Source: Litsea cubeba (lineage: Eukaryota > Streptophyta > Magnoliopsida > Laurales > Lauraceae). Taken from it: a DNA stretch of 64,000 nucleotides. The stretch covers positions 51,266,992-51,330,991 of the forward strand of contig CM022949.1 in the NCBI GenBank assembly GCA_012931725.1. Direction: 5' to 3'. Below are positions 1-10,870 of this stretch, one piece after another. The notes under the pieces were generated by a model, which did not search any database, was not told where the DNA came from, and saw nothing but the letters and a program-made list of their open reading frames with translations. The stretch's first letter is position 1. Every line of letters starts with the position of its first letter. The translations under genes and the position numbers were made by a program.

Positions 1-192
1 CCCAAAGGGATTGCATCTTTGCGACCCCACTTTTCGTTTAGAATAAAAGAAAGTGGATTTGCTTTCCAAGCAGTTGAATTAGGCATGAGAGACACCAATG
101 AAACAAGGAAAGACCAATCATTCCCTTTAGAAAGGAGTTGCATTATTAAAAAGAACATATTGCAAAAAGTAGTGAATGAGGGGGATTATTAG
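1..192 (+). other. Open frame entering from the left edge (unidentified)
   Basis: Frame 1 is open from the first base to a TAG at 190-192, about 63 codons, with a mixed, fairly charged composition containing the stretch GIASLRPHFSFRIKESGF. It could be the end of an exon of a host gene or of a gene captured by the CACTA element that occupies the following 9 kb. I do not recognise the protein. A frame this long could also be chance in this moderately AT-rich DNA, so the call is weak. Confidence 0.2.
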
Positions 193-1500
193 GTCATCTT
201 ACCATTTGAACATGCACTTTATATCTAATCATTCATCACACATGCAAGTTGTTGATAGTGATCTAGAGTATTGTTCTGAATTGGCCATATAAATTGGTAT
301 GATTACTTTCATATAATGTCACCATTTCTCAAAGTTTATTACTTCATTTACACTCATGTTTCAGGAAGTTGTAGAATGCACTATTGGTAAGATGTATATG
401 CATCATTTTGAATCATTTGATAGTTTTGTTCCTGTATCATTAATGGATTTTGTTTTTAATTTGGATTTTTCCCAAAAGTCTGAAATGATTTTTTTTTCTT
501 TAACTCTTAATGCTTAAGGCAGTGTGCTGATGTTGCATTTTTTTTTCTATTATCATTTTCCATGATATTGATATGTTAGGTCTTAATTCATATCAACATT
601 AACTAGCATCATATGATTCATATGTAAAGCCTTGTTAATTTCATTCACATAACCTTCCACTATCATCATTTTTTCTCTTTAATTCATATCTTATATATAA
701 TGCAAAAGTGTGCCTCATGTGGTCATCTTAATACATGATGCATTCTATTGTGTTTGATGAGACTATGGCTCTTGTGTTTTCTTTTTGTTACATGTTACAT
801 CGCATGATTCTTTTTGATCTTTTTGTTACATGTTACATGGATTTATTATGGATTTAAAATTAAATCTACATGTAGCTATGTCACGTGGCCATCTCTTTTG
901 CTTGAACATGAAGTTTCTCTTCAATTATACAACTAAGTTTATAGTATTATTGTCTTTTCATTGTTGTGAACTCTGACTTGCACCCATAATATATACTCAC
1001 CTTTTTGTGCATTTATAACACATGGGATTTACAAAGTAATTCAGATTGCAGAGATTGAGGGCCCATTGTGGAATGGTTTGAACTTTCAATAAATGAGGAA
1101 CTAAAGTTTTCTACTTATTTCTTTATTTTTGAAGTTTTAATCTGATTTGCTTAGGCTATATGGTGATGGAGAGATGGATATGCTTAGATTTTGGCCTTTC
1201 ATTGTTTATGATGTCCTTAGCCATGTAAATGTATTGTCTCTTCGCGTTTTATGTAATATGACATAAAAGTGGGCCCCATGAGTAAAAATGATACACTGCA
1301 TAGTGTGATCATTTTTCTCCTTGTTAATTCATATCTCATGTCTAATGCAAAAGTGGGTCTCATGTGGTCATCTCAATGCATAATGCAGTGTGTTGTGTTT
1401 AATAAGATGGCTCTTGTAGTCCTTCTGGGGTGTGAGTCATTTACTTATCTTAAACCATGTAATGTGCCTTATAGTCTATGGATTTGATTCTTAGAACATA
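193..1500. repeat. AT-rich non-coding stretch with a 105-bp direct repeat
   Basis: No gene is seen here. Two imperfect direct copies lie at about 669-775 and 1310-1418; both run from a T-rich start through AATTCATATC, AATGCAAAAGTG and CATGTGGTCATCT to GGCTCTTG. A shorter shared block occurs near 528-580 and again at 5115-5165, after the transposase gene, which suggests that this stretch belongs to the same CACTA element. No CACTA terminus is visible, so the left end of that element probably lies beyond the window. Confidence 0.5.
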
Positions 1501-1504
1501 GCCC

Positions 1505-4500
1505 CAAGCAAGGATTGAATGACGGCACCTAGGCTTTCTATTGAATACTTAGAAGGGGTTTTGAGTTCATAAAAGCTAACAAACAAAGGCTAGGGGATGA
1601 TGATTGGTATTTTTGCCCTTGTGTCAAATGTCGCAATGTTGTAGGAGGGAAGAAGACATTGAAAGATATTCGTACACATTTAATATGTGATGGTATAGAC
1701 AAAACATACATGACATGGACTTTCCATGGAGAAATTCATCCCCAAAATTGTGTAAGTGTAGAAGCCAATAATAATAGTGAAGATGAATTCCCAAGAATGG
1801 TTGATATGGTGAATGACATATTTGGACGTGTTTGTGATAAGGACAATGTTCAAGCTCATGCAGGAGGTAGTACATCAGCATGCTTTGTTGAAATTAATGA
1901 TGAAAACTCTCCTCAAGTTGAGGATGAATCACCAGAGAATATCCAATATAGGAACTTATGGAGGATGCGATACAACCTTTATATCCATCGTGTCAAATTG
2001 AACATACAAAGTTGTCGGTAACAGTTGATTTATTGAGCATGAAGGCTAGACATCAGTGGTCGAATAATAGTTTTAATGAATTGCTGCAATTGTTCAAAAA
2101 CATTTTGCCAAGCGCGAACACTTTGCCAAATAGCACCTATAATGCCAAGAAGATTATCGATTCTTTACGTATGGAGTGCCAAATTGTCCATGCATGCCGT
2201 AATGATTGCATACTCTATTGGAGAGAGCATGAGAACAGGGACTCTCGTCCTACGTGTGGTGTAAGTAGGTGGCAACCGGAGGACCCATTGAAGCCGAGGC
2301 GTTCAAAAAAGCCATTGAAAAAGTTAAGATACTTTCCATTGACACCAAGGTTAAAAAATATGTATAGCATACCCCCTGGATTGCAAAGAGTATGAGATGG
2401 CATGCAAATGCGAGCTTAGTTCCAAACGAATTAGTCATGCGTCATCCAGTGGATTTTGCATGCTAGAAACAAGTAAATCATAAATGGACTGACTTCGCTG
2501 ATGATGCACGTAATGTTCGTCTCGGACTTGCAACGGACAGATTCAATCCTTTTGGGAATAATAACAACTCTTATAGTTGCTGGTCTATTATGATTGTTCC
2601 ATACAATCTTCCTCCATCCCTATCCATGCGGAAGGAGTTCACTATGTTAACATTATTGATTCCTGGGAATAAAGGTCCTGGACATGACATTGATGTCTAC
2701 TTGCAACCATTGGTCGCTGAGCTGAATGAATTGTGGTCCATCGGGAGTTTAACATATGACTCTTACACTAGGTTTTCAATGAAAGCAATTTTGTTATGGG
2801 CTATACATGATTTTCCAGCTTATGGCCATTTGTCTGGTTGTAGGACTGCAAGGAAGTATGGTTGTCCTGTATGTAGTGAAGGGACGAAGTTAGTGCACCT
2901 GAAATATGGAAAGAAGTTTTCATATATGATTCACAGAAAGTTTCTACCATTGAGCCATCCTTTTAGGAGACAAAAGTCACAATTTAATGGGAGAGAAGAG
3001 CATGGGAAGGCTCCTAGGCATTTGAGTGGTTCTGAAGTATTAAACAAAATGAAAGGTATTCCGAATAATTTTGGAAAACTAGCAGGTAAGAAGAGGAAGA
3101 GGCATGCGGAGGAAAACGAGACCACTGCATGGTCTAAGAGATCATTTTTTTTTAGCTGCCATATTAGAAGGTACGCTATAATATCCCTCTTAATATTAAA
3201 CTAATTTATTATATAAACATTATTTTCTTACGTAAAATATATTTTCATAGGAACTGCCTATTCGCCACAACTTAGATGTGATGCACGTGGAAAAGAACGT
3301 GGCAGAAAATTTGCGTGCAACAATCATGAACACCAAGGATAAAACTAAGGATGGTATTGTAGCCCGCAAAGACCGTCAAACTTTGCAAATTAAGAAAAAA
3401 CTATGTCCTGTGGAACATAATGGCAAATTAATTTGTCCGGATGCTCCTTACACTCTATCCCGACATGAGAAAGATTTGATGTGCAAAACCTTGTATCATT
3501 TGAAGGTGCCAATCGGGTATGGTACAAATTGGAGAAACATAGTTAGTTTGGAGAATAGAGAACTCAAAAATGCTAAGTCACATGATTATCAAATTCTCAT
3601 GCAACAACTGCTACCAGTGCTAATGATGTATGCATTTGAGTCACAAAAGCCACTGCGTGCTGCCATACGACAACTATCAATAAATTTTAATGTTTTATGC
3701 TCAAAGGTTATCAATCGTGAAGAGCTTTCAAAGATGAAAGAACGCATAGTGGAAACAATATGTGTGTTTGAAAAGTACTTCCCTCCCTCATTTTTCGTTT
3801 CTATGATACACCTTGTCGTGCACTTAGCGGAGGAGGCGCAATCTTGAGGACCTGTTAGATATCGATGGATGTATCCTTTTGAGCGGTAAATAAGACGTTT
3901 GTTTTAATATGCCTTTTTTCCAATTAATTATAATTTATATTTAGGGTATAATTTCTTATATTCTATGAGGAAGATGAAGACATACAAAGGATACGTGGTG
4001 AATTAGACATATCCAGAGGGCTCTATTACGGAGTGCTTCCTCATGAATGAAGCAATGTTGTATGCAATGAATTACATGCTCGATGGTACAAAAAATAGCC
4101 ATAAGCAAGGACAACATACATGGTTGAATGAGCATGGTGATGTTCATATCCTATCGATAAAAGGGGAAAAGTCTACAAACTTGATAATGTGCAATACGAG
4201 CAAGCACACATATGGGTTGTAAAGCAATTTGTTGGGAATGCAGAGTGAGAAAAGTAAGTAAGATCTCACTAGCATGTATAGTATAAAATTTCTAAATAGA
4301 TAGCCCATTCACAGTGCATTCATGAATACAGGAAGTATGTTGAATACCTCCAAACCATAAGATGTAACAATCAAAATCGAAGAGGCAACATTCGAATGGA
4401 GAAGGGGTTGGATTATATTCCTTGGCTTAGAAAACAATTGGAAAGTGAAGAGAATTGTACCCTTAAAAGGCTTGCTGATGGACCAATGTTTGAGGCCATT

Positions 4501-5046
4501 TCATATAATGCATATGCGGTAAATGGATATGTTTTCCATACAGCGGATGCAGAATTAAACAGAACAACACAAAACAGTGGGGTTTCAGTGAAAGCTATAA
4601 CACCTTGTAGGGCAAGTGCCAAGGACACAAATCTTGTTAATGAAGAGCTCACTTATTATGGCATCATCAAACAAATCTTAGAGTTGGATTACCATGACTT
4701 CAAACAAGTACTATTCAATTGTGATTGGGTGCGTGTAGAAGATGCAAATGGATGTAAAGTTGATCCAGAAACGAATCTAATATATGTTAATCTAGGGAGG
4801 ATTCAAAGAAATACAAAAGAAGATGATGAACCATTTATTCTTACTGCTCAAGCAACTCAAGTCTTTTATTGTAAAGATCATAGTAGGCCTATAGAAGCGC
4901 ATGTTGTCTTGGAAGTTCCAAAAAGGTTGAATGGAGATGTGGATGCTTTTGAAGATCCCTTATTCTTTTCGGAAAGAACGAAAGAAAATGCCTTAGCATC
5001 AGCATTACGAGATGATATCATTGGTGATGAAGAAGTTTATCAATAA
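1505..5046 (+). pseudogene. TNP2-like CACTA transposase, broken
   Basis: The N-terminal transposase-associated domain (Pfam Transpos_assoc) is visible from about 1520 to 1740, with WYFCPCVKCRN and a HLICDGI-type motif. The Transposase_21 core follows from about 2030 to 3170, with IVPYNLPPSLSMR, GPGHDIDVYLQPL and the zinc-like CPVCSEGT stretch. A DUF4218 region occupies 3250-3890 (HNLDVMHVEKNVAENL) and a DUF4216-like C-terminus 4333-5046. An 80-bp intron is clear at 3171-3250, joining LPY-stop-K to ELPIRHNLDVMH. Defects include a frameshift near 1555, others before 2590, a Trp-to-stop change beside the 3170 donor, and a TGA near 3845 in the conserved GPVRYRWMYPFE segment. The intact enzyme would cut element ends and mobilise the element; this copy cannot encode it. 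Confidence 0.88.
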
Positions 5047-6779
5047 CATTGTTGTCGACCCATGTATGTATGGTATCATTTTTTTTAATTGTTCAAATCT
5101 TTTCCATAAAATGGGTGATGTTGCTATTTTTTTCTATTTATAATTTCCTATGATATTTTCTCATGTTGGTTCACATGTACTTATATATTCATTATCCACA
5201 TGCCCACATTCTTATAATGATGTGAATTCTCATATTAAAGGTTTGTGTTTGCAGTTAACATGTCTTCAAATCGAGAAAGTGTGGCATTTGGGATAAATGG
5301 GCAACCCATTAGTGATAACGCACCGCAACTGTCCTCATTTATTGGTCAGACTGAGAAATCTATTGTAACTATGACACTTGGAAGTCCGTGCCGAGAAACC
5401 TAAAGGAGGAAGTCTGGAAACATGTCACCGTGAGTGTTTGTTCATTTTATGTATTTAATTCACATTGTAATTTAGACTTATAAATAAGACTTAACCCTAA
5501 ATTATATCCTTCACAGGATAAATATGATATTTTGGCATGCTCTAAAGCGTTTATTCTTACAAGAGCAAACATTTCATGGAAAGATTGGAAGTCCAAGCTT
5601 CGTACTGGTATATACGATAAATATCAGACGGACACGGAGAGGAAACAAAAACTTCCACAATACGTTAAGAAGGAAAATTGGGATAGGTTTGTCGACATCC
5701 AATTGATGCCCGATTATCAAGCTAAAAGGTAGTGTGGGAAGAGAGCTAGGAAAGAAATAAAAAGTCCGCACACCTTCGGCAGAAAGGGCAAAGCTCGTGT
5801 TGCAGAAGACTTGGTAAATGCCATTTCTTCATCATTTGGTTGCATTTTTCCATTGAATTTAATGTGCACTTAGAATGTTTGTTGCTTGTACTTTTAGAGA
5901 AAAAAGTTTCCAGATAAAGAGATTAGTCGGACGGATGTTTTTGTTGAGACCCATACTAGGAAGGATGGGTCTGCCACGTGTGAACAGCTGGTGAGAATAT
6001 TATCTTATTCATTTTTATGGTGTCATATAATATAGTAAAATCATGGAATCTATTTTATAGTTTTTAAGGAATTGCTATGCATTCTTATTGTCAATTCATT
6101 TTGCAGGACAAGATTAAGAAAACAGTTATGGACGACCCCTCCAGTGCATACAACGATCTTGAGAACGACGCAGTTGCACAGGTATATATCTAGATTATGG
6201 ATGAGCGCTTCTTGCCTATTTGCTTGCACCAAAATAGTGCCTTTGAAATCCTCATGGTTGAACTAAACAACTTGTCCATGAATGCCACTTGGCTCTTTTC
6301 TATCAATAACTCCAATGTGCAGGATAATTTAAGCAGTGATGGTAGACCATCCTAGAAGTTCTATAGCTTTTCATGTAGGTGTTTTCTTATACTAGTTTAG
6401 CTCTATATTCTAACATACTTCCATAATTACACCCTAGTATGTATAAAAATTTCTTCAATTTTGCAAAAGCAATACTGGTTTTGGTATGATTGTTTCTGGT
6501 CAAATCTCTTTCTGTTTACCAAGCACCATTCAGACCCCAATATAACAAAAGGCACATCCTGTCCTGCGTGGTATGGGTCTGGTTTGAGCCCCTGCTTCGT
6601 CTCTGGTTGTGCTGTGTGGTGCGTGCTGTGCTGAGCTGCTTGGAGCTCATGTGGGTTCAGAAGTTCTGAGCTGCAGTGGAGTGTTGAGCTGATTTGTTGG
6701 TGGGCTGGTCGAATTTTGTTTCTAGCCTTTCCTTCTCTTCGCTGTGCTGTGTGGCGTTTTGCTGTTTGGCTTCGGTGTG

Positions 6780-7785
6780 CTGGCTTGTTCTGTAGCCCAG
6801 TGAAGCTGAGCAGTGGCCTTGAGTGCCCAGCTGCTGTGCAGGGTGGTGCTCCTGCAGTCTCACCAGCCTCCCAATCTCAGCAGGCAAAGGCATGAACATG
6901 GGATTGTCATCCATGATAAAGTACTGGAGGTTCTGCAACATTGACATCCCAGCTGGGCACGTCCCTTTCAATCTGTTGCTACTCAGAGCAATGAAAACCA
7001 ACGAACTGAGGCTCTGCAAGCTATCTGGAATGTTTCCAGTAAGCGAATTCGAGCTCAAATCAAGCTTCTGGAGAAGACCCATTTTCCCAATCGATTCAGG
7101 GATGGGGCCTGTTAGAGAATTATAGCTCAAATCAAGGCCCACCAGGTTCTTCAGCTTTCCTATCTGGTCAGGAATATTGCCTGTGAGAAAATTGTAGCTT
7201 AAATCGAGATTTACAAGAGAGGTCAAGGTGGAGATTTCATCTGGGACTTTCCCATGAAGGCGGTTTGGGGAGAGAGTAAGGATTTGAAGTGATTTTGAAG
7301 TGGAGATTTTAAGTGGTATTGATCCTACAAGTGCCTGGTTTGATCTGAGGCTGAGCTGTTGAAGAGGAGAGCTAGTCTTCTGAGCTGTCTGTTGGGGTAT
7401 AGAGAAGGCTGTTTTGGTGTGTGTGAAGCAGTTAAAGAAGAAGACAGATTCAAGGTAAGGAAGGTTGAAGATTTGGGTTGCAGGTTGGGTTGGGTGGGGT
7501 TCCAAAATCTAGCCTAGAAACGTGGAGGTGGTTGTCTTTGCCAAGCTTGCATTCAAGACCAGGCCATGAAGAGCCTGGCTTACATGGGGTTGGATTGGAT
7601 AGCCTCCATTTTCTATCAGATGACATGGTTTTCATTATGTGGAAAAGGATCTCTGTTTCTGAAGAGTCCATGTTGATGTTCATGGGCTCAAAGTACTGGG
7701 GTTGGTGTTGAGCATTGGTCGAAAAGGAAGGGAGCAAGAGCAGTGCCTGAAGGGAGAGCAGAAAGAAGAGGAAGGAAGACCACAT
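6780..7785 (-). pseudogene. Captured LRR protein gene fragment (PII-2 / RLP29-like)
   Basis: Read on the minus strand, the likely start is the ATG at 7785, giving a signal peptide (MWSSFLFFLLSLQALLLL). An LRR N-cap follows, with CKPGSSWPGLEC, then RLDFGTPPNPTC. After a frameshift at about 7460-7500 the frame resumes at QIFNLPYLESVFFFNCFTH. At least five plant-type LRR repeats follow (LVNLDLSYNFLTGNIPDQIG, LLQKLDLSSNSLTGNIPDSL). Homology fades after YFIMDDNPMFMPLPAEIGRL near 6840, so the C-terminus is missing. Proteins of this type (Piriformospora-indica-insensitive 2, RLP29) are secreted or surface LRR proteins. This copy lies entirely within an intron of the CACTA Transposase_24 gene, opposite in direction, and so is a transposon-captured fragment rather than a resident gene. 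Confidence 0.85.
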
Positions 7786-8098
7786 TGGAGTTGTTGAGAA
7801 GGAAAATGATGGATAAGATGGTTGGGCTCTCTCTGGAATTTGCCAAAGCAAAGGATTTCCTTTTCATTCAAGTTGGTAGGACTTGAGATCTGTGAAATTG
7901 AAAGAGATAGAGAATTGTGATGATGTGATTGAAGTGATGGTTGGGTTATTTAACAAAAAAAATGAAAAAAAGAAGTGATGGTTGGGTCATGACATTGAGT
8001 GGGATTTTGAAAACTAATGTAGGGTCAAGAGGATTGAAACGGAAACTGAGAACAGAACTGATTGAGGACCAATGTGTTCCATACCTCTCTGTCTATCT

Positions 8099-8352
8099 GA
8101 GCACATGCATGATACAATCATGAGCTGGTTACATGAGCACATGCATGATACAATCATCCATTAACTATAACACATAAGTGCAATTAATTTGTTGGACAAG
8201 CAGTACATGCCTCTTATGTTTTTTTTTCCTTTCTTTTGTTAAGACTGACATGTGTATTATATATGATATTGAAATTCCTAGGTTAGCTGCTTGTTTTTTT
8301 CCTTTTGTTAAGACTTATATGTGTCTTATGTATGTTATTGAAATTCCTAACT
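8099..8352. repeat. Short tandem duplications in a CACTA intron
   Basis: GCACATGCATGATACAATCAT occurs at about 8101 and again near 8136. A second, roughly 70-bp unit (CCTTTTGTTAAGACT, then ATTGAAATTCCTA) is duplicated between about 8220 and 8352. Both lie in the last part of the large intron of the Transposase_24 gene, between the captured LRR fragment and the next exon. No coding potential is seen. Confidence 0.6.
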
Positions 8353-9334
8353 AGGTTATCTTGTTGATCTACTCAAGTTTTTTTTTCCACGTAGGTTCTT
8401 GGTCCTGATACTCGAGGACGTGTTAGGGGATTGGGTTTGGGTGTTTCAAAGACTTCCATGCAGCATACGCATCCATATAGGATAGCCTTACGAGAGGAGC
8501 AAGCATCGAGAGCAACCATGCAGACCCAAATGGACAAGTTGAAGGAAATGCTAGAAATGCGATTAGCGGAGGAAGCTAGGCAACGCAAGGAGGACATGGA
8601 TCGTTTCTTTACTTCTTTTTCTCAGGGTGGGTCACAGGTTCAAACCCCTACCGATCGTGGGAGTTCCTCTCAGGTATAAAGGAATTTTACATAAATAATA
8701 CATGCCTATATTTGAAATAATGTGTGAGATTGATAAAATATATGGTAACATCAATTGTTCCTAATTGTAGGTTAGAGATGATTTCTCAACACAGCCACAT
8801 CCCATAACAACTGTGCAAACGGATACAAGTTTGTGTAAATTGATGCACCTGACTAAGAGGCTTGCATGTGTTGTTGCTTATGGCCGAGTGAAGGGCGACC
8901 CACCTGATGATCTGGGTTGCTATAGAATTATCCTAGATGAAATCATTGAAGGTAATGTCGACTTGGTAACTGGAGAAGGCAAGATGGAAGACTTTATAAC
9001 AGGCGATGAGACCGAGTGGCCCAAATGGAAAACCATATTTTACTAGATGTGGATGAATGCATACTAGATGGATCTATTTGACTGATAGTATAAATCTTGA
9101 ATATTCTATATAGATGGATGTTTTGTTTTGACCATTAAATGTGGATGAATGCATATTTTTTTCGACTATTGTATGGATATTTGAATGGCTACTGTAAATT
9201 GTTGTTTAATTTTTGACTATTAGATAGATGTTTGAATGGCTATTACAAATGGCTTTGTGCATGTTTTTTTTACTACTGATGTTGTTGATAGGTGTGAGTT
9301 TTTAAAATTTTCTTTTTTTATTTTTTTGCCTTTT

Positions 9335-9626
9335 TAAAAACCGACTGGTAGAAATAGTTGTTTTACATTTCTAGTTTTTTTTTTTTTAATATTAGTTGAT
9401 AATAATTTCCCCTTAAAAAACGACTATGTGAAGTCGTCGATTTCTTGCCTAATAAAAACAACTATTTTAAAATGCCGTTTTATATTCAAATTATCGATAT
9501 TTTTATACCGACGTTTTCATAAAACGACTATGCAAATTTCGACTGCCGATCCGACGGACTTGTCCGTCGTTTTTAAAGAAAAACGACTGTTTTTAACAGT
9601 CGGTATTTGACAATTTTGACGTAGTG
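9335..9626. repeat. Right subterminal region and terminal repeat of the CACTA element
   Basis: The block contains several copies of AAAACGACT / AGTCG-type motifs (for example near 9340, 9418, 9523 and 9583), one local palindrome around ACTGTTTTTAACAGT, and the terminal GACGTAGTG. In CACTA elements such clustered subterminal motifs bind the transposase. The three bases after the end are ACC, the expected position of a 3-bp target duplication, but the partner cannot be checked because the left end is not visible. Confidence 0.75.
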
Positions 9627-10870
9627 ACCGAAACTCTAGAACCGTGTAGCTAGGAGAACCTTTGGGAGGGCATTGGTGACACCCCAACTAGATTCGCTCT
9701 CTATCGGAGATGATGAGCAAAATATAGTAGCAAACTAGAAAAGTGAGTATTCGATTTATGATTCGATAAATAATGATTTATTCATAATGCACAGTGTGCC
9801 TAGTTGACATTTATTGGCTCTCTTTAATTTATTTGTCTTTAAATTCGAAATTAGAATAACATGTGTTGAATCTTAATTGCTCATATATATTATTACGTCG
9901 TCGTATTCATGGTGCTGCACTTGGTGTCACAGGAATTCAGGTTACTGAAGAGGATAAATGAGACTTCTATAGACTATTGATTGAATCGGTTAAGGTATTG
10001 GTTAGCTCGACTCCAGAGTATGTACAAGAGTGGTAATCATGAGTTTAAGATTAGCCATTTCATCTTGCACTTAGCTTAAGGTAATGCATTTGATTAGTTC
10101 TATTTTGCATTTATAGTAGGATTATGTTCTATTTGAGATAAGCATCTAGTGGATATTCATTAGAGTACTTGTGCACTATGCATTTAAGAGATTCAAATTA
10201 TTAGTTTTGTTAAAGATTACATTGTAGTTTAATGGATTGGTTACTTGACTACTCATGACTTTGATATTAATCTTGTACATGCTTTCGCAAATAAATATTG
10301 ATTGACATGTGCCAGAGAGTAATCCTCACACGTGAAAAGTGGAATTCTCTCCTTCGTGAATTCAGATATGGTCCGGAACATGTACGAGTTCATGGACGTA
10401 CGCATGTCACATCTCGAAAACCACCCTAATCAGGGAATTCTCGGGTCCGGAATGTGACGGCCCCTTTGGCCCCTGCCCCCACATAAAAATACCCTTAGAC
10501 CCCAGCCATCCAACGACCCTTTTCAACTCGAACATAATCCCCATTATCGTCTCTCTCCTTCCCTCTCTCAAAAATCCCTTCCATCATTCTCCATCATCTC
10601 AGGCGATCGATATATCGGCATTGGCACACCACCATCGTGACGCCATCCCTCCTTCCGACAGGTACTCATCATGTCTTTGGTCTGTCCCTCTCTCTCAGAG
10701 TCAATATCTCTCTGTCTCTCTCTTAGTTTACCCGTACGTAGAAGTCTCATCATGTTTACATGTAATCAATATGATCTACTGTATGTCCCACTTATAACAG
10801 TCGGGCATCAATCAAGGCAATCTTGATATTAGAAGTACACATCATAATAATAAGAGATAGGCTTGGACCA
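9627..10870. other. Intergenic stretch, nothing firmly recognised
   Basis: No gene could be supported. Small coding-like pieces occur (near 9910-10025, and 10320-10460 with the open stretch MYEFMDVRMSHLENHPNQG) but they have stops and no family I recognise; they may be worn transposon sequence. A pyrimidine-rich tract at 10550-10730 resembles a plant 5' leader, yet no open frame follows it before the LINE insertion at 10871. Confidence 0.4.

Larger units (their letters stand above)
5260..9046 (+). pseudogene. CACTA second gene, Transposase_24 type, with a captured gene in an intron
   Basis: The likely start ATG is at 5260, just after a TTTGCAG acceptor. The conserved Transposase_24 segment is at 5515-5730 (SWKDWKSKLRTGIYDKYQ and KENWDRFVDIQLMPDY). 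Exons continue through 5895-5990 and 6105-6181, ending NDLENDAVAQ before a GT donor. The next exon is 8395-8673 (VLGPDTRGRVRGLGLGVSK and a charged helix rich in Glu, Arg and Met), and the last is 8771-9046, ending WPKWKTIFY-stop. Intron 6182-8394 is 2.2 kb long and contains an LRR pseudogene on the other strand. A frameshift near 5380 and a stop near 5730 break the frame. The role is inferred from its neighbour TNP2; proteins of this family accompany TNP2 in plant CACTA elements. Confidence 0.75.
1505..9626 (+). mobile_element. CACTA (En/Spm) DNA transposon, right part, degenerate
   Basis: Two CACTA-type genes occur in order on the plus strand, a TNP2-like transposase and a Transposase_24-type second gene. 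The right terminus is visible: the element ends GACGTAGTG at 9626, whose reverse complement is CACTACGTCAAAATTG, as expected for a CACTA inverted repeat. Within the last 300 bases the motif AAACGACT or its complement recurs, which fits subterminal transposase-binding repeats. No matching left terminus lies in 1-1500, so the true start is probably upstream and the given start is only that of the recognisable coding part. The element carries a captured LRR gene in one intron. Both element genes are broken, so it is unlikely to be autonomous now. Confidence 0.85.

Noticed and set aside
1305..1490. 72-codon frame at 1269-1487
   Set aside because: It overlaps the direct repeat and has no family resemblance.
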